64,000 bases of DNA from Chinchilla lanigera (GCF_000276665.1 NW_004955417.1:18942924-19006923); one strand, 5' to 3'; counted from the first letter of the stretch, positions 49,045 to 60,684 are shown. Numbers and translations: made by a program. Notes: generated from the sequence alone by a model not told the origin.

Positions 49045-49560
49045 AAATTTACAAACTCTGTAAGGTCCAACTACCCCATAGACCAGCAAATCTACTCTTG
49101 GATATATAATGAGTCTACAGAAAGTCATACTAGAATGATCAGAGCAACTCAACCACAATAACAAAATCCTAGAAACAAGCCATGTTTATTTATCCATTAT
49201 CCTATTTATCCTTTAGGATGAATAAATTATGGCATATTTCTATAAAGGAATACATCAAAGAATAAAGAAACAGGCTTGATAAATGTGACAAAGATGAATC
49301 TCAGAAAATTAGTGCTAGTGAAAGAAGAATTATACAAAATAAGTTGTACTGTACAATAGTTTATGTGATGGTTTAGAGCAAGGACATCACACTGCACTAA
49401 AAAAAATGATAGTTTCCACTGGGACAGAATTGACGGAGCTGGAGAGGGAAGGAACGTTCTGAGATGATAGCGATGCTGTGTGCCTTGATAAGGGTTTATT
49501 TAAAAAGATTTCATGTTTTATTTTCCAAACCGCAGAATGTATTCTTGAGTTAATGATCTC
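49045..49560 (+). mobile_element. Old L1 (L1M) 3' segment
   Basis: CTACCCCATAGACCAGCAAA, TGGATATATAATGAGTCTAC, GGATGAATAAATTATGGCAT and AGTGAAAGAAGAATTATACA are in the order of an L1M ORF2 end and 3' UTR. Boundaries approximate. Confidence 0.6.
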
Positions 49561-49889
49561 ATTTTACATAAATTTCTATTAAAACATGTAAATAAATGCT
49601 AAATTATAATAATTACATGTGCACTGAAAGACTTAAGAGTTTCCTGATAGCCTCAATTTATTTTGAGAAGAATCAAAAGATAATACGATTGAGGGATGAA
49701 TATAGGAGTGAGTTGATGAACAGATATATTTGTACAAGTTGTGATAAGACATGAGAAAATATTCATGGCAGGTTCATTGGTAGATGTATACCATTTTCAT
49801 TGTAAATGTTTTAATTTTTCTACATGTTTGAAAATTATTATAACTAAATGACAGGAGAAAATAAGGGGAAGAACAATCAAGGGAAAGAA

Positions 49890-50460
49890 GGACAATAAAG
49901 TTGGGGGTCACAGGATGAGATGGGCACTCACTTCTTCAGAAGAAATCAGCAGCAAGCTGCAGGCAGAGTGAAGCGAGGAACACAAGAAACTCCTGGGTAT
50001 ATTTGGGGCGAGAGAGATGGCGTATCTCTGCATCCAGGCTGCAAAACACAGATAACTTCCCAATTCCACCAACTCAGAAGTAATGCTGTGAGATCGCAGG
50101 CGACATAGGTGCAAGAGGTTCCCAATGTGTTTCAAGCATTAATCCTGTGAAAACGACACAGCTCAGACACATTTCACACCGCTGCTCAGTTTTCCACAGC
50201 TCCCATTCTTGCAGTTGAGAGTGAGGAAAAGGCTACTACACCTTTCAGTATCAAGAACCAAAGCCTTTTCCTGTGTCCGGTAGTTGCTGAATGCCCACGG
50301 GGAGAGCACAGACAACCAGGCAGCGGGTGAAATAGCCCCACTTGCTGCCTGTCAGTTCCTGAGTCCTGCAAAACAGGGTGAGAAAAGCAAGGGTGCGGAG
50401 CCCCCAAAGCTTAAAATTAAACAAAAATTGTTTGATAGTTTGTGGAACTGTGCCACAAAA
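49890..50460. other. GC-richer unique segment, function unknown
   Basis: Less AT-rich than its flanks, with CpGs at GGCGAGAGAGATGGCG, AGATCGCAGGCGACATAGG and CACGGGGAGAGCACAGAC. Short ORFs on both strands (49908-50135 minus; 50186-50407 minus; 49920-50108 plus) show no recognised domain. It could hold an unrecognised exon or regulatory element. Confidence 0.3.
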
Positions 50461-51162
50461 TGTTAATGAAGTTGAGTTATTTAAGGTAAGTAAGAGTTAT
50501 AGTTCTTGCATACCGGATTTTATGGTTTGAGGTTTGAACCTGTAATACAAAGACTTACAAATAAATCAGGTTACCTCAAATAATTGGGAGTATATTGAAA
50601 AATCACACATAGTATAAAGACAATGAAATCTCACAGGAGCTCAAGACCTGCAATATACATACTAGATCCTTCCAGAAACTAAAATGTACTTTAGAACCGG
50701 AAGGATACACAAAAACTGCAGGGATCAGGTTATCACCGTGCCCTCAAAAGCAAGTTTTATTGCTATTCTTCATGAAGAGTGAGCTTCCGACTGTCTGTGT
50801 GTCTATTGTTCCTATCCCTAACAACCACCTCACACCTTCTCGCCCTTCATTCTGGACCTTGTGAAATCTGAGCATTCAACACACGTTTACTTTCAACTTC
50901 AGTACAGGGTCTGCTTTTCCTTGTGAATTTCATTTGTGCCCTTTCTGCATCTTTTCCTACTTTAAACTCTTTGATTCAAGCTCTGGACTTTCCATTTGGG
51001 ATTCTTGACAGCTAAGATCTGACTGTCCCACTCACTCACTATTACTCCCACTGGGACACATTTCATGGCACTAATCAGCCCTTGTGTTGTGTGTATTTTC
51101 TATACATCAATGATAACATTCTTGATAGATATTTGCTCTTCTATGGGGATTTTATCTATACC
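50461..51162. other. Unassigned sequence, no gene seen
   Basis: The 50770-51110 part is CT-rich with weak L2-like character. Confidence 0.4.
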
Positions 51163-51307
51163 TTTTTTTTTCTTGTTGTTTTGAGGCGGGGTCTCAGTAT
51201 ATAATTCAGGCTATCCTTGAACTCACTGTGTATTGAGGCTAGTCTCAAATTCATGACAATCCTCCTGCCTCAGCCCCTCGAGTGCTGGGATCACAGCCAT
51301 GCATAAC
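51163..51307 (-). mobile_element. B1-like SINE, reverse
   Basis: A T run then GAGGCGGGGTCTCAGTATAT, TATCCTTGAACTCACTGTGT, AGTCTCAAATTCATGACAAT and GAGTGCTGGGATCACAGCCA. The paired TTGAACTCACTG and TCAAATTCATGA parts are the B1-type internal duplication in reverse. Confidence 0.85.
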
Positions 51308-51463
51308 CACTTTAAAGATAAGAATATGTAGTACAACAACCATTGTGAATTTCCTATCACCCTGTTTTGAAATTTGTATCATTTTTATTGTTTTCTGTTG
51401 TTTTGTGTCTTTGTTTTTGTTATTTTGTTTTTGTTCTTTTTTTAAAAAATAAAAAAAAATATT
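51308..51463 (+). mobile_element. L1 3' UTR fragment fused to SINE
   Basis: CACTTTAAAGATAAGAATATGTAG, CAACAACCATTGTGAATTTC and a terminal TTTTTTTAAAAAATAAAAA belong to the L1 3' UTR family. It abuts the reverse SINE with no spacer. Confidence 0.82.
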
Positions 51464-51849
51464 GCCATGAAGACAAGGGAAGTGACATCAAATGATGATT
51501 TTAGGGACTAATTCCCTGGAATGTGACAAATCAGGGAAAGATAGAGTACAAATTTTTGTATACAGATTCTTGCTTGGGTAACTGCAATGTCAACAAGAAG
51601 AGGAAAGTTAAACCCCCCTCCCCTGTTTAGAGATGAAATGAGTTAATTTTCAGACATTTTCCAGCTGTGCCAATAGGAAAAATGTTCATTCATCAGAAGA
51701 CTACAAGTACAGTTCAAAATGCCCAGACCTGCAAAAAATTTAAACTTTAAGTACTTATATTTTTATTTTAAAGACAAAGAATGATAACAGAATAGCAACA
51801 GCAAAGAAAAAAAAAAACAAAACAACACAAAAACTAGAACTGAAAACAT

Positions 51850-52130
51850 CCTACCACAGTGATATATGTGCACCCATGAGTATAGCAGTGCAAGTTGTTA
51901 TAGCTAAATCTTGGAAACAACTCAAGTGCCCATCAACTGAGGAACGGAGAAAAAAAGATGTGGTATTTTATACAGTGGAGTATTACTCAGCTATAAGAAA
52001 GATAAACTCGAGGCTTTTATAGGTAAATGGATGCAACTAGAGACCATATTCATAAGTGTGAAATAAAGCAGACTGTCATGTATAAACATCATATTGCCTC
52101 CCTAGTGTAAGAACTTGGAAAAGTAAATAA
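51850..52130 (+). mobile_element. L1 ORF2 end / 3' UTR fragment
   Basis: GCAGTGCAAGTTGTTATAGC, GAGTATTACTCAGCTATAAG, TTATAGGTAAATGGATGCAA and CTAGAGACCATATTCATAAG form the familiar end of L1 ORF2 ('caactgaggaacggagaa... gtattactcagctataa'). Confidence 0.85.
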
Positions 52131-53024
52131 AACTGAAAGGTATAATTTCTAAAATACTTATATTTTGAAATTTAAAAGTTTTATGTTTCATGATATCTTA
52201 GAATAGTCTCAACCTTCAATAGGAATGGCTTGACACAACAAGTTTGTTTAGAAAGGTGGCTGAAGAAAGAAGGGAAATATCAAGAGATGGAGCTTTGAAT
52301 CTACTTGTGGGGAACCAATGCCACCTGTGAGAGGGACCAGGATGTGTGCAGTTCCAACAATAACCAAAGACTGACTGGAAAGATGAGGCCAACCTCCAAA
52401 GTGAGATCATGAAGTTAAAAACAAACACAAAGAAACAGTCTCCTAAGGCAGTGACTAGGTTCTCTAGTGCTTTATTTGCAAGAAATCAATTGGGAAGTTG
52501 AGAGGCAGAACTAAAGTTCTGGAAGATAGGGAAGTTCTTCCGTTGACCTGATGAGACTAGTGTCATTTGGATGAAATAATAAGTAAATATCACAGGAGAT
52601 GCTAGCTATGATAGTCTCATGTGGGTGTCCAAGGTAGTATTAATATAAAAAGTAATAGAAATATGACAATATTGCTACCCAAGAAGGTGAAAATGAGTAC
52701 CTGGAAAAACTAAGTTTTGTATGGTGGGGAAAGACATCTAGAATAATAATAAGTAATAATATAACTAAAATAAACAAAATGCAATTCACATTCAAATAAA
52801 CATATGATGTCATCATTTATCTTTCATTTCATATAAAGTTGTATTGAATACACTATAAATCTTTTTGTATGACTGTTATTTATTGAAAAAAATCAGTTAA
52901 AAAACGTTGTCAGTTTAGCCATTTAAATCTTAATTCTGTGTATATTTATGAAGTAGTGGCATTGAAGAATGTCTTTGAAGCACTGCACAAATGTGATACT
53001 AAAAATGAATTTTAAAAGATATCT
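52131..53024. other. Unassigned AT-rich sequence, no gene seen
   Basis: No recognised domain or repeat. Confidence 0.4.
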
Positions 53025-53130
53025 TATTCATGCAAAAATATTTAATAATCCCCTTTCATGTGCCAGGCACAGTATGTTCCCTCGTGAAAAAAATGCAGTG
53101 GTGATTGGTCAGTTCAAAGACCTTTGACTT
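53025..53130 (-). mobile_element. L2/MIR-type ancient repeat, reverse
   Basis: ATATTTAATAATCCCCTTTC then TGTGCCAGGCACAGTATGTT matches the reverse of the L2/MIR end. Confidence 0.55.
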
Positions 53131-53959
53131 AGTGAAAGTATTTATTTTTACATTTTGTCTTAGTCCATTCTCAAATCAGTTACATAGAATAAGAAATAGT
53201 ATCACCAACAGTACATTTTCCATTAAAGTTAGAATGGAAAAAAAGATATAGTTACTTAACAGGAAAGATAGGAGTAGAATGATCTATTAAATTAAAAGCA
53301 ATATTTTGGAAGAATTTATTAAATGATGCTAACAGTGCAGAGGCAAAAAATCAAATCCATTCCTTGTATTCTGGGTCCTTGCACTGTCTCAGTTCACCCT
53401 GGAAACTCTTGCAAGCTGTTGGCTAAAATGATTCGAACAACTCAAAAGGGAAATTTCCCTTCCCACCAGGCGTGGTCCCTTGGCTAGTCGGAGTCTTCCT
53501 TCTGAGGTGTGCTGTTTCCGCGAAGGTCCTAATTCTTGGCTCTGGCATTGCAAAGGGTTCATTTTTCTTAGCAGGGATCTTGAGGGGAGGCACAAAGAGG
53601 CATGAAGGCAAGATAGTGCGTGAAATGAGGAAAGAATGAATAAAAGCAGGTACATTTTAGGAAAGGCTTCCTAATGAAAGCAGAAAGAAGTGTTGAACAC
53701 AGGTATTTTAGGAAGTTACCATTTGTGAAAATCTCCAGCTCTCAAAACAACATCACACCAAGCCTTTAACCTCAAGCACGTTCTCTGAAGACATATAGAT
53801 ACATGTAGATTGGAAATCAATAGAGTTATTATTGCATTATTATTTATTTCAGGAATAAGTATTTTAAAGCAAGTTTCTTTCACTTGGGAACCAATAATGA
53901 AACATTACTGAAAGGTCAAGAGATTGCGTCTCCAGGCCAGCTAATGACTCAGAGTGGTG

Positions 53960-54045
53960 TTATTATTAATTTGCAGTGCATACAGTAGCACCTGACATGT
54001 AGAATCCTCTTAATAAATGTTTGTTGAGTAAATGAAGAGTTGACC
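53960..54045 (+). mobile_element. L2 3' end
   Basis: TAGCACCTGACATGTAGAAT and CTTAATAAATGTTTGTTGAG followed by TAAATGAAGAG is the recognisable L2 terminus. Confidence 0.65.
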
Positions 54046-55440
54046 TTGGCACACACATATAACTGATATCTCATACTAATTATATGTGGAAATTCAAATG
54101 AAAGGACGAGCTTAATACCCAAGTAATAATGGGAGACTCTAATCCTTTCAATTAGATTTTTATACAGGAAATGTTTTAGCAATTTTACTGAAAAACCTTC
54201 AGCTACAGTGTCTTTTTCAGACGTATTCAATACCTATTGATTCAATTGAATGAAAATGTAAATGTAAGATGGTGTCAATAATAACATAGTTAGAAGTATA
54301 ACAGCTTTTTTCTATGTTGTTATATCTATATGCCTTGCAAATAGATACCTATGTAGAAATACCTTCTTGTAACAGTTATATTTCCATTTTTAGAAGAAGA
54401 TACTATGTGTAAAGAAAAGGAGATTAATATTGATCCACAAGGAGAGGAGAGTTTTCTGTACCAACCCACCTAGGTGTAGTAGGGCAGGAAAGGACCTTTC
54501 CAGAGGCAAAACAATAACACAACAACAACAATAACAACAACAAAACTAGACTACAGTTGTACTTGCACATTGTAAAAATAACAGTTGGAATCAATAGAAA
54601 GTAAACATAATCAACTGCTTTGCACAATCATATAATCTATGACAAGTTAGACAGTTTGCAAGAAATAGTTTTTTCCCAAAAGTTTCTTTTGACACAGGGT
54701 AGACAGAGTCTAAATTGCTGGGGTGGCAGGCTTCCAGCTCTCTGGTCTTATGATGTTATCCGTGTCACTAAGATAAAAAGCACTTTCTCACTGGCCTGTC
54801 TGTCGGTAGGAGCAAGCTGACACTCAACTCCAAAGGCTGTAAGAAAAAGAAAGCCTTATTTTTCTCCCCTTATTGAACAGGTCACCAGAGAGGAAATGAT
54901 TCACCACTTCATGAATTAACACATTCACAAAACTTTACAATAAATGGCACTCTAAATTAAATGGCAGCCAAGTCAAATACTTTGTGAACCAGTAAAAAAT
55001 ATGTGGAGGTTTTGTTTTTATCCAGCTGTTCTCACTAAAATGTTTTTATAATTCAGTAAAAATGTAATATAAAAATGGAAATAAATGCATTATAAGAGGT
55101 ATTATTGCAGAAATAACTAGCCTACCAAAATTTTATTTGTATGTATTTTATAGTTACACCTTTCCTATGTAAATTTTGTTAGGTGAACAACAATTGCACA
55201 AATTGTATATTTTATATGCAAAGACCACTTATATATACAAATATATACATTTATATAGATATGTATGTATTTCCATATATAGAGATAGATAGATAGATAC
55301 AGTCTTGCTGACCCCATTCTAATTTCTTGAACATAATACTTCCTAGTTGAAAATCTTTCTCATGAAATATCTTTTCTACAATAACATCTAAAGATTCACC
55401 TTTTTTGCTTAAGGAAGGAATAAGAAAAAGAAGTTGCAGG
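54046..55440. other. Unassigned AT-rich sequence
   Basis: Contains an AAC-rich simple tract (54505-54545) and a short GATA tract (55281-55300). No gene seen. Confidence 0.45.
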
Positions 55441-55950
55441 GGTTTGGTCTCTCCCTCTGTGGAATCTCTAGTCCTTCTTCCAAAGTCTAAAGTCCTTACA
55501 GGTGGTCTTCTCGCCTCCGAGGCCAATCTCCCCATCTCGGTTCGTCGGGTTTAGGTAACTGTGCTGCTGTTCTTAGCAGGCAAACTACCTTTTACTGTTT
55601 TTCCTAATTTCTGCCTACAGCTTTGTAAATAATCCCTTCGTGAAGCTCTCCCAGTGCGCCGTCTGTTCCTGTCAGAATGCCACTTGGAGCCCGAGGGTGG
55701 CATTAAGCATCCTTCTCTCGCGAGAAAACCATGCGGATGCCAGAACATGTGCTTTCCGGTGCTTCGGAGGATGTGTACCAATCATTGTAACAAATCCAGA
55801 GTAGGAATGAAGATATTCCATGGGCGGATTTCACTCCTCTCAATTCAGCGGGCACAACTAACGCTCCCTGCATGAGACAGACATGCGATTATTGAATGAA
55901 GGAAGCAGCCTGGCTGCTATTAATTACAAATGAATTAAAATATCTCCTAT
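55441..55950. promoter_or_regulatory. CpG-richer segment, candidate promoter or enhancer
   Basis: CpGs recur here (for example CGCCTCCGAGGCC, CTCGGTTCGTCGGG, GTGCGCCGTC and GCGGATGCC) while most of the window is strongly CpG-poor. The segment holds TCTCGCGAGA and is followed by AT-rich homeodomain-type sites (ATTAATTACAAATGAATTAA at 55918-55937). Frames on both strands (55551-55781 minus; 55654-55875 plus; 55251-55535 minus) have no known domain. It may be an orphan promoter or a developmental enhancer. No matching downstream exon was found. Confidence 0.4.
55716..55725. promoter_or_regulatory. TCTCGCGAGA palindrome (BANP/ZBTB33-type site)
   Basis: A perfect 10-bp palindrome. The same sequence is known as a strong CpG-island promoter motif bound by BANP when unmethylated; ZBTB33 (Kaiso) has also been linked to it. 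Seen directly here; binding is inferred. Confidence 0.6.
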
Positions 55951-56249
55951 CAAAAAGAAGACTGAAAATATGAAAACAGTTACTTCTGAGCAGCTGAAAC
56001 TTACAGGAAGTGGGAGAAGCAGATCTCCTCACAGTTCTGTACTCCGAGGGACAATATCATCACAACTGTTTCGTGTCGGAGTTCTAGCTATTTGGTGACA
56101 CTTGATTGCCAACTTCCGTACAAATGTAAAGGAGAGATATTCTAAGTGCACTTATTTCTATGCAACACAACGTTTGAACTGGTCATATGAGCATGTAATA
56201 TACTCGTAAACAATGATGCCTTCAGCATCACATAGGTTACATTTTATAT

Positions 56250-56462
56250 TCTTTTTTTAAGTTTAGTTTTATTTTATTTATTTATTATTTATTTGCAGTC
56301 CTGGGTATTGAACACTGAGCTACATCTCATTCCTATTTTTTTTAAATTTTGAGACTGTTTTTGTTAAGTCACTGAATTGCCGAGTGTGGACTCAAACTCG
56401 GAATCCTCCTGCAACAACCTCCAGGAGTGTTAGGGTCACAGAAATACAGCACTATGTCCTGT
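56250..56462 (-). mobile_element. Composite 7SL/ID SINE (B1-dID type), reverse
   Basis: Plus-strand view: T-rich start, CAGTCCTGGGTATTGAACAC (the reverse ID B box), a T-rich linker, TGAGACTGTTTTTGTTAAGT, CTCAAACTCGGAATCCTCCT and GGAGTGTTAGGGTCACAG. The order is that of the 15.3-kb copy. Confidence 0.72.
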
Positions 56463-56577
56463 TGCAATAAGTTGCATTGCAAAACTCATTTAGCTAACCA
56501 CTTAACTAAACAATGCATCCAGGATGTGCTTTTGGGAATGATTCAATGATAAAAAAACATGTGTATAGTAACTGAGA

Positions 56578-56742
56578 CTTTTTTTTTTTTTTTTGTCTTT
56601 TTGAGGCAGGGTTTCACTATGCAGTTCAGATTGGCCTTGAACTCACGTTGTAGCACAGGCTGCCCTCGAACTCACCATGATCTTCTTGCCTCTGCCTCCC
56701 CAGTGCTGGGATTAGAAGCATATATCACCATGGTTGGCCTAG
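56578..56742 (-). mobile_element. B1-like SINE, reverse
   Basis: T run, then GAGGCAGGGTTTCACTATGC, TTGGCCTTGAACTCACGTTG, GCCCTCGAACTCACCATGAT, CCAGTGCTGGGATTAGAAGC and a final ATCACCATGGTTGGCC. It shows both halves of the B1 internal duplication. Confidence 0.88.
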
Positions 56743-57237
56743 TAATTGAGACTTTAAAACCAAAGGAATATACTTTTCACCTAGTAATGGAATTCTAATC
56801 TGGCTTCGTTAATTTAGGATAGAAATACATTTAAAAATATATGCATATAAAAATGTGATTTTCCTTAGGTTGTGGCAACTTCCAGCCGAATTTGTAGCAT
56901 TTTTTCTTGGTCATTTATGCCCTTCCTTTCACTGATGTCTGGCAACCTGTCTTTGTTTCTGCATATGCAGTGGTTTGATCTTTCCTTCTTATCCCATCCT
57001 GGCCAGGTTTAAATTCTTCTACATTTCCTTACCCTCTAGTTATGCATTCAGGCTCTCCTGGAGAGCTTTTCATGCTATTACAGCCTTGTTCTACTTCACT
57101 CTTTTGTTATTTTTGCATACACTGATAGACAAAAACAGGATTTGGAGAGATTTTCAATAGGTGGTATCTTCTTTTACTGAGGATTTATTTCAGTGAATAT
57201 TTAAACCATAACAGCATAAACTGCTATCTTATATTAC
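56743..57237. other. Unassigned AT-rich sequence, no gene seen
   Basis: No gene or clear repeat. Confidence 0.4.
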
Positions 57238-57507
57238 CCTCCAAAATTCATACTGAAATGCTATACCCAGTACAGCACTGTTATGTGTGTGAGCTTTAGA
57301 AGCAGATTAAATCATGAAGGTTCCACACATACATGGGATTAGTGCCCAAAGAATAGTTTCAAAAGTATAAGTTTGATTCCTTTCAAGACACCAAAGCTGC
57401 TCACGCGTCAGATGTCCCAATACACACAGCTGTGTAAGAAACTTCTATCTTCATAAATCACCCTCTTTCAGTTAGTTTGTGATAGTAGCACCAAAGGACT
57501 AAGACAT
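57238..57507 (+). mobile_element. MLT1-like LTR
   Basis: CCTCCAAAATTCATACTGAA, TACATGGGATTAGTGCCCAA, AAGAAACTTCTATCTTCATA and TTTGTGATAGTAGCACCAAA then GGACTAAGAC give a MLT1 LTR in sense orientation. Confidence 0.75.
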
Positions 57508-58481
57508 TCATATGATTTTTAAAAATCTGTCAGTCAACCATATTTGTGAGACCCTTGATTTTTTTTCCCCTTTGAATAGGTCCAATTGTGAGTTCCATAG
57601 ACTTCTTTACAGAATAAACAGACAGCAAAGACAAAGTAAAAATGAGAGGAGGAGAAAATGGGAAAAGAGGAAAATATTTTTGTTTTTTTTCTCCATTTAG
57701 CTAGCATCATTAATAGCCATTTAAAGTCATTTCCAATACATTCATTCATTCACTGAACATTTATTCAACAAATTTTTTCAACACTCTAATATTAACAGGC
57801 AGACAAAGTTGTGGAGGAAGACAATAACTTGAAGAAAATACTTTTCTCACCATGGTTAAATCATGTACAGTTTGAGTCAAAGATAATTGCTACTTGTTCT
57901 TCTCCAGAATTAAACAGTCTTCTGTCACCTTCCTCCCACAGTTTGCAATCTTAACACCTTTCTCTTTCTCTTGTTGTGGAAGATCACATTCCAGTTTTTC
58001 CACAGTTGATAGATAAACACTTTGATTCTGAAGTGTGGGTGTCAAACATTGAGAAGTATTCAGCTTTTACCTTGATGCAGAGGGGTGGAACAAAGGTCAA
58101 CTTGTGTGGGTGGATATTGAAACAGAGAGGGTGCTAATTTTGATATTTAGATATGAACACTAGAATATGTTCATGGCTATTACTAAAGGTTTTCTGAGAT
58201 TTACATATTACATTAAAAGTTCTCCTTGGGAACAGCTTCCAGGCACCAAATCGCTATCCACTGGTGTGCCCTTGGATTTCTTGAGCATAGGAATAGAGCT
58301 CAAGGTACCGTCAGATTTTTAAAATTAATGCCTCCTAGCAACTCTGAAAATTGGAATTATTACCACAGCTGCAGCTGCTAGTATATGCTCTTTACTAATA
58401 AGAATACACATCATTCCTTTTCTAGCCACTTGGGTTACAGAAGCTAAAAATAAATAAAAAATAAAGAAAAAACTTTAGATA
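57508..58481. other. Unassigned sequence with a short L2 terminus
   Basis: CATTCATTCATTCACTGAACATTTATTCAAC (57738-57768; only its outline is given here) is the reverse of an L2 end. No gene is seen in the rest. Confidence 0.45.
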
Positions 58482-58570
58482 AATTTTTTTATTTAAAAAA
58501 AAAAGGAAGGAAAACATACTAACAGACAGACGTCCATTTATGTAATAGCATAAGAACAATACAAACAAAC
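58482..58570 (-). mobile_element. L1 3' UTR fragment, reverse
   Basis: TTTTATTTAAAAAAAAAAGG, GGAAAACATACTAACAGACA and GCATAAGAACAATACAAACA match the 23.8-kb reverse copy almost base for base. Confidence 0.8.
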
Positions 58571-58639
58571 AACCTTTTGATCTTATACATCACATAATCC
58601 ATTTAGGCAAGATAGCCAAATAAATAAGCAATTAAATTG

Positions 58640-59080
58640 CAATAATTTAGATGCCATAGTAGAGATATGAGAAAGAACTTTAAAAACATAAAGGGAGATT
58701 CCAACTTTGGGACATCTTTGTAGATGATGGCAGGTTCAAGCTGATACCTAAAGTATACAACTAGATAAAGTAGACTCGGTGATGAGTGGTAGAGAAAAAT
58801 AGAAGATTCTAACCAGAGGAAACCACATGCTTGGTAGGTAACAAAGGAGACGCTATGAATGTGACTACTCGTGAAAGATTTTAAAAACAGAGAGATGTTA
58901 AGTATGATTTGAGTTTAGAATGTTTGAGAGAAATGTACATTGATTGAAATGTTTCTAGAGGAAGAAAATAAAAGAAATCACGACTGGTAGGAAATGTACA
59001 GCTTATCATGAAAACAATAAGGGGAATTATTCTTTTTATTCTGGGAGTAACAGACTTAGTCTTTTAGGCAATGGCCAGCA
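58640..59080 (+). mobile_element. L2-like ancient LINE, decayed
   Basis: GAGATATGAGAAAGAACTTT and GGTAACAAAGGAGACGCTAT, followed by TTATTCTGGGAGTAACAGAC, have the order of an L2 interior segment. Identification is tentative and boundaries are loose. Confidence 0.35.
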
Positions 59081-60245
59081 TTTCCCTGTCTAGTGTATCC
59101 TCACTTTGAGGGGGAAAAGGTTGGAAGTAGATAAGATTGAAAGCAGACAGCAGAAAGAGGAAACTTGGGGTAATCCTTGTGAAAAAATGATTTTTGCTTA
59201 CACTAGAATAATGACAGTGCAGTTGGGGAAAATGTTCATATTTAAAATGTATGAGGGGAAGGAATTCAACATGAAAATGTGTTTTTTTAAATTGAGGTAG
59301 TAAGAAAAAAGACAAATGACACATGTTTTTGGATGGAGTAATTTGGTGACTATCATACAAGTGAAATTTAAAAAAACACAGATTAAGTAAGTTTGGTTGT
59401 AATAGTTTATCTTTACACATGTAAGATTTTAAAGCTTATGGGAGGTTTACTATGGTAGTATGATGTATGGATCAGGAATTCAAAGAAAAATCTGAGCTAA
59501 GTTTTGGTGTTTTATCATGAAGAGACAACAAATTGATAAGCTGAGTAACATTTCACAAGAGAAATTATCAAATTAGGTAAGAAGGAGAATTTGAATAGAA
59601 CCTAATAAAATAAAAACATAAGCACCCTTTAAGGAAAAAAAGACTAGAAGAACTTATAGAACATCCAAGAAAAATCGGAAGAGAAATAGCATAGAACTCC
59701 TAGGGAAGGAAATTCAAATAAAGGGACATAAACAATTACACATACCACATAAGATGTTACCTGTAATATGGATAAAATTTTCCAGGAAATATAATGATAT
59801 GAAGTCATTGTAGAGGAATAAAAGAGATCTTGTTGTTGAATGGTGGCTCTGTAACTCAGATTCACATGACAAACAGAAGCGAGGAAGATCACTGCATGAG
59901 TAGAAAACTCCATAGAATAGGGAGACTAATGTTAAAATCAGACAATATAGAAAGATTATCCGTTAAAATTAATGGAGTTATGTTTTGCTCTGTTTGCTTG
60001 TATTATTACTATTCTTAATTGACAGAAACTTGAAATACTTAACTGTGGATAGAAAAATGACAAAATAAAGGAAGAGGTTGAATACAGAAAAAAGAATAAA
60101 ATAAATACAATTTGAAGCACAAGGAAAGAGATTAATTTGACATGCCAACATCAAGGGTGAGAAGATAGTAAAGTCACATATTAGAAAGTCTGAAGATCAT
60201 ATTTACCACATGAGATAACAGTAGTATTTTGGAAATTATGTTTAA
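59081..60245. other. Unassigned AT-rich sequence, no gene seen
   Basis: Reverse frames of 118 (59064-59420) and 89 codons (59644-59913) are AT-rich, with no domain I recognise. Confidence 0.4.
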
Positions 60246-60555
60246 TTGAAATACAGTGATACCTCAGTTCATGAACACTTCTGTATTCAAATAATTTGTT
60301 TTATGAACAGAAGCAAGAAGCAGTTGCCAAAATTTTGCTGCTGTTTGCAAACTCTGCCTGGGGTGAGGAGGAGGACCACAGTAGTCTTTCCCACAATAGT
60401 GGGACAAATTAAGCTCATCAACCAAGGGAGCACTGTAGACCATTCTCTGTCCGTAGATGTACAGCACATGGCTGAAAAAAGGCTTCTGCTTGAGAAGGCT
60501 GCAAACATCCTGAGGTCTTTAACCCCTATTGGTTTTATGGTTAACAAAATGATGA
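60246..60555 (+). other. Unrecognised 108-codon frame, possible old DNA transposon
   Basis: The plus frame begins in DNA with CAGTGATACCTCAGTTCATG (60256-60275), which resembles a DNA-transposon terminal repeat. It continues through a Lys/Leu-rich part (VQHMAEKRLLLEKAANILRS) into the SINE at 60557. No known domain could be assigned. The SINE interrupts the frame's end, so any coding here is broken. Confidence 0.3.
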
Positions 60556-60556
60556 G

Positions 60557-60673
60557 GGGGTTGGGGATTTAGTTCAGTGGCACAGCCCCTGCCTGGCAAG
60601 CGCAAGGTCGTGAGTTCGATTCCCTGTACGGGAAAAAAAAACAAAACCAAAAAAAAAAAAAACCCCAAAAAAT
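60557..60673 (+). mobile_element. ID-type SINE with perfect 11-bp duplication
   Basis: GGGGTTGGGGATTTAGTTCA, GCCTGCCTGGCAAGCGCAAG, B-box GAGTTCGATTCCC and a long A-rich tail. AAAATGATGAG precedes it at 60546-60556 and repeats at 60674-60684. It is probably one of the youngest SINEs in the window. Confidence 0.95.
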
Positions 60674-60684
60674 AAAATGATGAG

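Noticed and set aside
60557..60673. tRNA gene
   Set aside because: A and B boxes are present, but six related copies in the window with A-tails and flanking duplications show these are SINEs.
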